Positions 58,735-64,000 of a stretch of DNA of 64,000 nucleotides are shown here, one piece after another. Numbering within the stretch: position 1 is the first letter of the stretch; the number at the start of each line of letters is the position of its first letter. Made by a program: the position numbers and the translations under genes. The stretch comes from Criibacterium bergeronii (GTDB lineage: Bacteria > Bacillota > Clostridia > Peptostreptococcales > Filifactoraceae). The stretch is from NCBI RefSeq assembly GCF_001693775.2, contig NZ_MBEW02000003.1:62001-126000 (forward strand), written 5' to 3'. The notes beneath the pieces are model-generated. The model saw nothing but the letters and a program-made list of their open reading frames with translations, was not told the origin of the DNA and searched no databases.

Positions 58735-59481
58735 CTATATCAGTATACAAGTAATCGTTGTATTATCAGATGCACCCTTGTCATAAACCTTAGCCAGCAA
58801 TTTTTTTACTATGACTTCCAACGGTTCGTTAAGCTTCACTATTTGCTCTATTTCTCCATCGTCAAGCATAGTATTTAGTCCATCTGAGCATAATAATATT
58901 TTATCATTAGGCTGTAATTTCTTTTTGTAAAAATCTATATCCAAGTCGTAGTCTACACCTACTGCCCTAGTTATTTTGTTTCTTTCGTTATGTGTACGAG
59001 CCTCTGTAATGTCAATTGCACCCATATCAACTAGCTCTTGGACATATGAGTTATCTTTACTTACTTGTAACAATTTATTATCATTTAAAAGATATGTTCT
59101 TGAATCTCCAACATTAGCCACATATAGGCTGTTTTCAATTACTAATGCTAATGCAATTGTAGTGCCCATAAAAATGTCTTTGTTGCTGGATACATTTACA
59201 ACCTCATTGTTTGCAGATTGAATAACCTTTTTTAGAATAGAAAATATTTCTTTAGACTGAGCTAAATGGATGTCAATTTCGCTTAGCTGGACGGATAAAT
59301 TATCTTTAATTACCTCTAGAGTTTTTTTGCTGGCATATTCGCCAAATTCATAGCCTCCCATACCGTCAGCCACCATAAAAAGTCCAACTTCAGTATCTTG
59401 TATTGTGTATACTTTTGAAAAATAATCATCCTCATTATTACTTCTTTTTTTTCCAACATCAGTCAAAGAAAAATACTTCAT
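58735..59481 (-). CDS. prpC: PP2C-type protein phosphatase PrpC/Stp
   Basis: Removes phosphates placed by PrkC. The 248 residues hold the PPM metal-binding motifs: the N-terminal DVGKKRSNNEDDYF, VADGMGGYEFGEYAS (metal-binding Asp and Gly), GTTIALALV, VGDSRTYLL, and LCSDGLNTML with a final GASDNTTITCILI. It overlaps rlmN by 4 bases and precedes prkC by 15. Confidence 0.96.
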   Translation of the reverse strand: MKYFSLTDVGKKRSNNEDDYFSKVYTIQDTEVGLFMVADGMGGYEFGEYASKKTLEVIKDNLSVQLSEIDIHLAQSKEIFSILKKVIQSANNEVVNVSSNKDIFMGTTIALALVIENSLYVANVGDSRTYLLNDNKLLQVSKDNSYVQELVDMGAIDITEARTHNERNKITRAVGVDYDLDIDFYKKKLQPNDKILLCSDGLNTMLDDGEIEQIVKLNEPLEVIVKKLLAKVYDKGASDNTTITCILI

Positions 59482-60545
59482 ATGTTCTCCTTTTTAAGTA
59501 CAGATGCTCTCAATTGCCCACAAGCTCCGCCTATATCTGCACCGATTTGCCTTCTTACAGTAGCGTTTATCCCGTGCTTTACTAAATAATTATAAAATGC
59601 CTCTACTTTTTTCTTTGAAGGCGGATTAAATATACTCTCTTCATTTTTATTTAGCGGATTAAATATACTCTCTTCATTTTTATTTAAAGGTATTAAATTT
59701 ATATGACAAAGCTGATTGGACGCAAAATTTACTAGCTCCTTTGCATCTTTTTCGCTATCATTAAAATTTTCTATTAAAGCGTACTCATAAGTCACTCTTC
59801 GATTAGTCTTATTCAAATAATAATCTATGTCCCCATGTATTTCTTCCAAACTAACACTTCTTGCAACAGGCATAATCTGCTCTCTTTTTTCTTGCATAGC
59901 ACTATGAAGTGATACTGCTAGATTTACCTGATTATTTAAATCTGCAAACCTTCTAATTGCACCCTTTGGAGCACAAGTAGAAATAGTTATATGTCTTTGT
60001 CCTAAATTTAGTCCTGTTTGAGAATTTGCCAAGTCAAAAAATCTTGATAAATTATCAAAGTTTTGTAGTGGCTCTCCGCTACCCATTACCACTACATGGG
60101 ATATCCTTTGAGCTGTATCTTTTGATACTGCCATTATTTGACCAAGCATTTCGCTAGCTGTCATATCTCTTAACAATGAATTTAAGGTCGATGCACAAAA
60201 TTTACAGCCCATAAGGCAGCCTACCTGCGAAGAAATACAAAGCGATAACCCATATTTATACGGCATAAGCACCGTCTCAATAAGATTGCTGTCACTTAGC
60301 CTCATAAGATATTTTACAGAGCCGTCTTTGGATTTATGTTTTTGATATATTTCTACATCATTTATGACAAAGCTTTCATTTAAATAGTCTTTCAATTTTT
60401 TTGGTATATTTGATATTTCATCAAATAACTTTAAATTTTCAAATATAAATGGATAAATTTGCTTTGCTCTATATTTTTCAAATCCTGCATCTACTAATAT
60501 TTTCGTAAATTCGTCCAAGGTATATCCTAAAATACTTTTTTTCAT
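59478..60545 (-). CDS. rlmN: Dual-specificity 23S rRNA/tRNA methyltransferase RlmN
   Basis: Radical SAM enzyme methylating C2 of A2503 in 23S rRNA and A37 in some tRNAs. The 355 residues contain the cluster motif CKFCAST in SQVGCLMGCKFCASTLNSLL, GSGEPLQNF, STCAPKGAIRRFAD and the C-terminal VRRQIGADIGGACGQL with the catalytic Cys. It carries an exact 33-bp tandem repeat (59621-59653 and 59654-59686) that doubles 11 residues as KNEESIFNPLN-KNEESIFNP after NLIPLN. The single-copy version would fit the family better. All catalytic motifs survive, and the frame is kept. Confidence 0.95.
   Translation of the reverse strand: MKKSILGYTLDEFTKILVDAGFEKYRAKQIYPFIFENLKLFDEISNIPKKLKDYLNESFVINDVEIYQKHKSKDGSVKYLMRLSDSNLIETVLMPYKYGLSLCISSQVGCLMGCKFCASTLNSLLRDMTASEMLGQIMAVSKDTAQRISHVVVMGSGEPLQNFDNLSRFFDLANSQTGLNLGQRHITISTCAPKGAIRRFADLNNQVNLAVSLHSAMQEKREQIMPVARSVSLEEIHGDIDYYLNKTNRRVTYEYALIENFNDSEKDAKELVNFASNQLCHINLIPLNKNEESIFNPLNKNEESIFNPPSKKKVEAFYNYLVKHGINATVRRQIGADIGGACGQLRASVLKKENI
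59621..59686. repeat. Exact 33-bp tandem duplication inside rlmN
   Basis: Two adjacent identical 33-base units, starting GCGGATTAAATATACTCTCT on the plus strand, add 11 residues to RlmN. Being exact, the event is likely recent. Confidence 0.97.
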
Positions 60546-61838
60546 TTAGCTATGTTTCCTCATATTACATATATAAAATCCATCTGAATCATCTATAAAA
60601 GGATAAAACTCATTTTCCATAATCAATTCAAATTTCGGATTTTCTGATAAAAATCGTGATATGATATCTTGATTTTCTTCCCTTCCCAAGGTGCAGGTGC
60701 TATAAACCAAAATGCAACCATTTTTTGTATACCTTGCAGCATTTTCCAGTATTTTATACTGAGCCTTAATTAAGTCGTTTATATCTGAGTTGTCTTTATA
60801 TCTTATTTCCGGCTTTCTCCTCATTACTCCAATGCCGCTACATGGTACATCACAAATAACCCTGTCAAATTTATTTTCATAATCCTCATTATAGACTGTA
60901 GCATCATTTTCAGATGTATTTATAATGTCTATCCCTAGTCTTTTTGCCTCTTTATCCAGTAAATTTAGTTTAGCTCTTGAAATGTCATGACTAATTACCT
61001 TGCCTTTGTTATTCATTAGCTGAGCTGCAAAGATTGATTTTCCGCCCGGAGCAGCACACAAATCCAGCACTTCTCCTCCTGCACATGGGTCTAATGCTAA
61101 AACCGCTTTGGTACTGCCAAGGTCTTGAACTGAGTAGTATCCTTTTTCAAATAAATCATTTTTTGCTACTCTGTCAAAAGTTTTATATTTTAAAATAGTA
61201 TGTTCTTTGCCCACTATTTCAAAATCAGAATTTATATAGCTAATTTCTTTTAAAAAATTCTCATTATCAATTTTTAAATTATTGCGTCTAATATAAATAT
61301 TGGGAGTATTATCCATTGAATCCATAAGTTTTATAATAAATTCACTTGAATAATTATTTTGAAGTCTTTCAAATACAAAATCTCCAATAGAATAGTATGT
61401 TGTAATAAAACTTTTAAAATCCTTTGATTTTAGTTCCTTATATATGTACTCATCATTTGGCACATCAGCAGCAATTTTTCTTAAAACAGCATTTACAAAA
61501 CTCTTTGCTCTGTTGTCATTTTTTTGTGCCAATTTAACAGCCTCATTTACAGTGGCGTAGTCGACTGTAGAATTCATGTATACTATTTCAAAAATTGCAA
61601 TTTCTAATATTACTCTAGCTTGCTTAGAAATTTTTGAAAATGCGATATTGCTGTATTTTTTAATTATATAATCTAAACGATTAATTTTGCTTAAAACCCC
61701 ATATGTAATGTATGTAATAAACGCTCTGTCTTTAGAAGAAAAATCATTCAGCTCATTAAGCAGTAGGATATTTGAATATTTACCATTATATTTTACATCA
61801 TAAATAATTTTATATGATTTTTGTCTAGAGACACTCAT
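60546..61838 (-). CDS. rsmB: 16S rRNA (cytosine(967)-C5)-methyltransferase RsmB
   Basis: Methylates C967 of 16S rRNA. The 430 residues have an N-terminal NusB-like domain (about 1-140), then the methyltransferase core: DPCAGGEVLDLCAAPGGKSI (SAM site), CDVPCSGIGVMRRKPEIRYK (PC motif) and STCTLGREENQ (catalytic Cys). The ATG at 61838 has GAGG six bases upstream; the frame extends 14 codons further without a site. It is the first gene of a nine-gene run, and rlmN starts directly after its stop. Confidence 0.94.
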   Translation of the reverse strand: MSVSRQKSYKIIYDVKYNGKYSNILLLNELNDFSSKDRAFITYITYGVLSKINRLDYIIKKYSNIAFSKISKQARVILEIAIFEIVYMNSTVDYATVNEAVKLAQKNDNRAKSFVNAVLRKIAADVPNDEYIYKELKSKDFKSFITTYYSIGDFVFERLQNNYSSEFIIKLMDSMDNTPNIYIRRNNLKIDNENFLKEISYINSDFEIVGKEHTILKYKTFDRVAKNDLFEKGYYSVQDLGSTKAVLALDPCAGGEVLDLCAAPGGKSIFAAQLMNNKGKVISHDISRAKLNLLDKEAKRLGIDIINTSENDATVYNEDYENKFDRVICDVPCSGIGVMRRKPEIRYKDNSDINDLIKAQYKILENAARYTKNGCILVYSTCTLGREENQDIISRFLSENPKFELIMENEFYPFIDDSDGFYICNMRKHS

Positions 61839-61870
61839 TTCATACCTCAATTTTCGAATAATTATTAAAT

Positions 61871-61899
61871 ATTTTATCACATATTGTGCAAAATATCAA
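61871..61899 (-). promoter_or_regulatory. SigA promoter of the rsmB-rlmN-prpC-prkC operon
   Basis: TTGATA (61899-61894), 17 bases, TAAAAT (61876-61871) on the minus strand, with TGTGA giving an extended -10. It is divergent from the copA promoter. Confidence 0.6.
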
Positions 61900-61945
61900 C
61901 TTGACTGAATTTCACACCGGTTTTGTAAGTAATTTTTATATATGA

Positions 61946-61974
61946 TTTACTTATACCCTTAGGGGGTATATAAT
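61946..61974 (+). promoter_or_regulatory. copA promoter with CsoR-type operator
   Basis: TTTACT (61946-61951), 17 bases, perfect TATAAT (61969-61974). Between and overlapping the boxes is the inverted repeat TATACCC-TTAGG-GGGTATA (61952-61970), matching the known CsoR operator form (ATACCC...GGGTAT). The repressor would block RNA polymerase until Cu(I) binds. A csoR gene is not seen in the window. Confidence 0.72.
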
Positions 61975-62029
61975 TTACAAAAGTTGATAATCTTAATCAT
62001 TTAGAAATATATTTAAGGATAGTGTTATT

Positions 62030-64000
62030 ATGAAACAAACTTTTGACATAAGAGGAATGACCTGCAGTGCTTGTCAAAATGCAGTGACAAGAGCCGTCAA
62101 TAAGCTTGATGGCATAGATAATGTGAATGTAAGCCTGATGACCAACTCTATGTCTGTAGATTATGACGAAAACTCCACCACCGCTGAGCAAATAGTACAG
62201 TCAGTAAAAAATGCTGGTTATGATGCTACTCTAAAACAGAAAAAAAACTCTTCAAAAAATATTATGCAAGAAAAAACAACAGATATTTTTGCAGAAGAGC
62301 TAAAATCCATGTCATACAGGTTGAAAATAAGTATACCTTTAATGATTTTATTAATGTATATTTCCATGGGACATATGCTTGGTTTGCCGCTCCCATTTTT
62401 TCTTGATGGTTATAATGGTAGTGTAAATTTTGCTCTTACTCAGCTACTTATTTCTATCCCTGTAATTTTTGTAAATAGAGCTTATTTTATCAGAGGCTTT
62501 AAATCATTAAAAAATCTTACACCTAATATGGATACGCTCATTGCCCTTGGTTCGTCAGCAGCTCTTTTGTATGGAACATATACCCTATACAAAATGAGCT
62601 ATGCGATGTCTTTTTCTTCCATGGAATTAGTTATGAACTATCGACATAATTTATATTTTGAATCCTCTGTAATGATACTTACATTAATTACAGTTGGAAA
62701 ATATTTTGAGACTAAATCCAAAAGAAAAACCAGTAATGCAATCTCTATGCTAAAGGATTTAAGACCAAAAATTGCCCATTTGATATTAAGCGATAATGAA
62801 TCACAAGACATAGATATAGAAGATGTAAAAGTTGGAGAAATATTAGCAGTTAAAGTGGGAGAGGCAATACCCTTAGATGGAATTATAGTAAAAGGTCAAA
62901 CCTCAATAGACCAATCTTCAATCACCGGCGAAAGTTTACCTGTAGATAAAAAAGAAAAAGACAGCGTAATCGGCTCAACCATAAATAAAGGCTCATATAT
63001 AGAAATAAAAGTAAGCAAGACAGGCTCAGACACGCTACTGTCAAAAATAATAGACTTAGTAAATGAAGCATCAATAGGTAAGCCACCTATTCAATCACTA
63101 GCCGATAAGATATCCGGTATATTTGTTCCAGTGGTTATTTCAATCTCATTACTTTCATTTATATACTGGATGCTCCAAGGTATGGGGATTGAGTTTGCAT
63201 TGAATATAGCAATTTCTGTATTAGTTATCTCCTGCCCATGTGCCCTTGGACTTGCTACTCCTGTATCAGTAATGGTAGCAACTGGAATGGGAGCTAAAAA
63301 TGGAATACTGTTTAAAGATGCAAGTTCTCTTGAAACTCTAAAGGACACCGATGTAGTAATATTTGATAAAACCGGCACATTGACTTTAGGTAAACCTGTT
63401 GTGACAGATATAGTTTTGCCTAAAAATATCAGCGAAAATAAATTATTTAATTTCGTAGTTCCGGTAGAGAAAAAATCACAACAACCTATCGCCAATGCAA
63501 TTGTAAACTACGGCAAAAAATTTGATATTTCTAATTACTCCTCAAGTTTTACAGAAACATCAGGTCTTGGTGTAAACTCAATAGTCCAAGAAAAAAATAT
63601 TACAATTGGCAATAAAAAGCTAATGGAAGAAAAAAAGATAAATTTTTCAGATTTTGAAAAATATTCAGATAAATTTGCAAATCAAGGCAAAACACCTATA
63701 TATGTAGCTATTGATAAAAACGTAGTATCAGTTATTGCCGTAGCCGACACATTGAAATCAACTTCAAAGGATACAATTCAGGCTCTTAAAAACTTTGGCA
63801 TTAAGACATATATGCTAACAGGTGACAATGAAAAAACAGCTAAATATATAGCTGAAATACTTGGCTTAGATGAATATGTAAGTAATGTTTTACCTCACGA
63901 AAAAGACGAAGTATTGCAAAAAATAAAATCAGATAGCAAAAAAACTGTCATGGTCGGTGATGGCATAAATGATGCTGTAGCATTGACTAGAGCGGATATA
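62030..64000 (+). CDS. copA: Copper-translocating P-type ATPase, C-terminus outside window
   Basis: A P1B-type Cu(I)-exporting ATPase; 657 residues are present and the frame is still open at the right edge. One N-terminal metal-binding domain has GMTCSACQ (Cys 12 and 15). The membrane helices begin at about residue 100. The actuator TGES is at 299-302, the membrane CPC at 402-404 (SCPCALGLATP), the phosphorylation site DKTGT at Asp 446, and GDGIND at 643-648. In the nucleotide domain the usual SEHPLA reads SQQPIA, so the invariant His is Gln 485. The ATG has AAGGA 10 bases upstream. Confidence 0.95.
   Translation, partial: MKQTFDIRGMTCSACQNAVTRAVNKLDGIDNVNVSLMTNSMSVDYDENSTTAEQIVQSVKNAGYDATLKQKKNSSKNIMQEKTTDIFAEELKSMSYRLKISIPLMILLMYISMGHMLGLPLPFFLDGYNGSVNFALTQLLISIPVIFVNRAYFIRGFKSLKNLTPNMDTLIALGSSAALLYGTYTLYKMSYAMSFSSMELVMNYRHNLYFESSVMILTLITVGKYFETKSKRKTSNAISMLKDLRPKIAHLILSDNESQDIDIEDVKVGEILAVKVGEAIPLDGIIVKGQTSIDQSSITGESLPVDKKEKDSVIGSTINKGSYIEIKVSKTGSDTLLSKIIDLVNEASIGKPPIQSLADKISGIFVPVVISISLLSFIYWMLQGMGIEFALNIAISVLVISCPCALGLATPVSVMVATGMGAKNGILFKDASSLETLKDTDVVIFDKTGTLTLGKPVVTDIVLPKNISENKLFNFVVPVEKKSQQPIANAIVNYGKKFDISNYSSSFTETSGLGVNSIVQEKNITIGNKKLMEEKKINFSDFEKYSDKFANQGKTPIYVAIDKNVVSVIAVADTLKSTSKDTIQALKNFGIKTYMLTGDNEKTAKYIAEILGLDEYVSNVLPHEKDEVLQKIKSDSKKTVMVGDGINDAVALTRADI

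Noticed and set aside
61997-62191. Open frame antisense to the start of copA
   Set aside because: The plus strand encodes a clear CopA with CxxC motif; the minus frame has no ribosome site and no recognisable protein.
63091-63495. 134-codon minus-strand open frame within copA
   Set aside because: It is the reverse of the conserved CPC and DKTGT region of the ATPase, so it is a shadow of coding bias.

Overview
The window is 64 kb of AT-rich chromosomal DNA from a low-GC Gram-positive bacterium, most likely an anaerobic, flagellated member of the Clostridia. Three things suggest this: the AT-rich codon use with strong AGGAGG-type ribosome sites; the Firmicutes gene orders (ylxM-ffh-rpsP, murA-mbl-flhO-flhP, rsmB-rlmN-prpC-prkC-rsgA-rpe-thiN); and a 2[4Fe-4S] ferredoxin, a T-box leader and SigD-type flagellar promoters. 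The genus is a guess (a Peptostreptococcaceae-like organism would fit). No sporulation gene, phage, CRISPR array, rRNA or tRNA was seen.

Layout. 1-5 kb: ylxM-ffh-rpsP (SRP and ribosome), a flotillin/NfeD membrane group, and a YebC regulator. 5-9 kb: a flagellar operon (a large FliK-like protein, an FlhB C-domain homologue, flagellin) with a SigD-like promoter. 9-19 kb: part of the division/cell-wall cluster (murD-ftsW-murG-divIB-ftsZ-nrdR), then der-recX-DUF1846. 19-28.7 kb: a DUF1275 membrane protein, alaS under an alanine T-box, secA-prfB (with the classic +1 frameshift), and a GGDEF/EAL protein. 28.7-35.3 kb: murA-mbl-flhO-flgG-rod-binding protein plus a GH73-like glucosaminidase, with a perfect SigD promoter before flhO and a transposase remnant just after the last gene. 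35.5-44.4 kb: ferredoxin, lepA, a nucleoid-associated protein, a lipoprotein, uvrA and uvrB. 44.4-45.1 kb: a GNAT-like protein. 45.3-52.3 kb, the main plus-strand island: glycogen phosphorylase, a neopullulanase-type amylase, three small pilus-like membrane genes and an FAD dehydrogenase. 52.3-61.9 kb: two coiled-coil proteins, then the long operon rsmB-rlmN-prpC-prkC-rsgA-rpe-thiN-rsmD-coaD. 62.0 kb to the end: a copper ATPase cut by the window edge, whose promoter overlaps a CsoR-type operator.

Most of the window is housekeeping. The less ordinary items are: an in-frame exact 33-bp tandem duplication inside rlmN; Gln in place of the signature His of the HP motif in the copper ATPase; an RsmD with DPYY in place of the usual DPPY-type motif; a FlgJ split into two genes; an orphan PilN/PilO/prepilin-like trio; and an ISL3-like fragment at the end of a flagellar operon. 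I did not find a convincing new multi-gene system. All database-type statements rest on recognition of motifs and gene order, not on searches.
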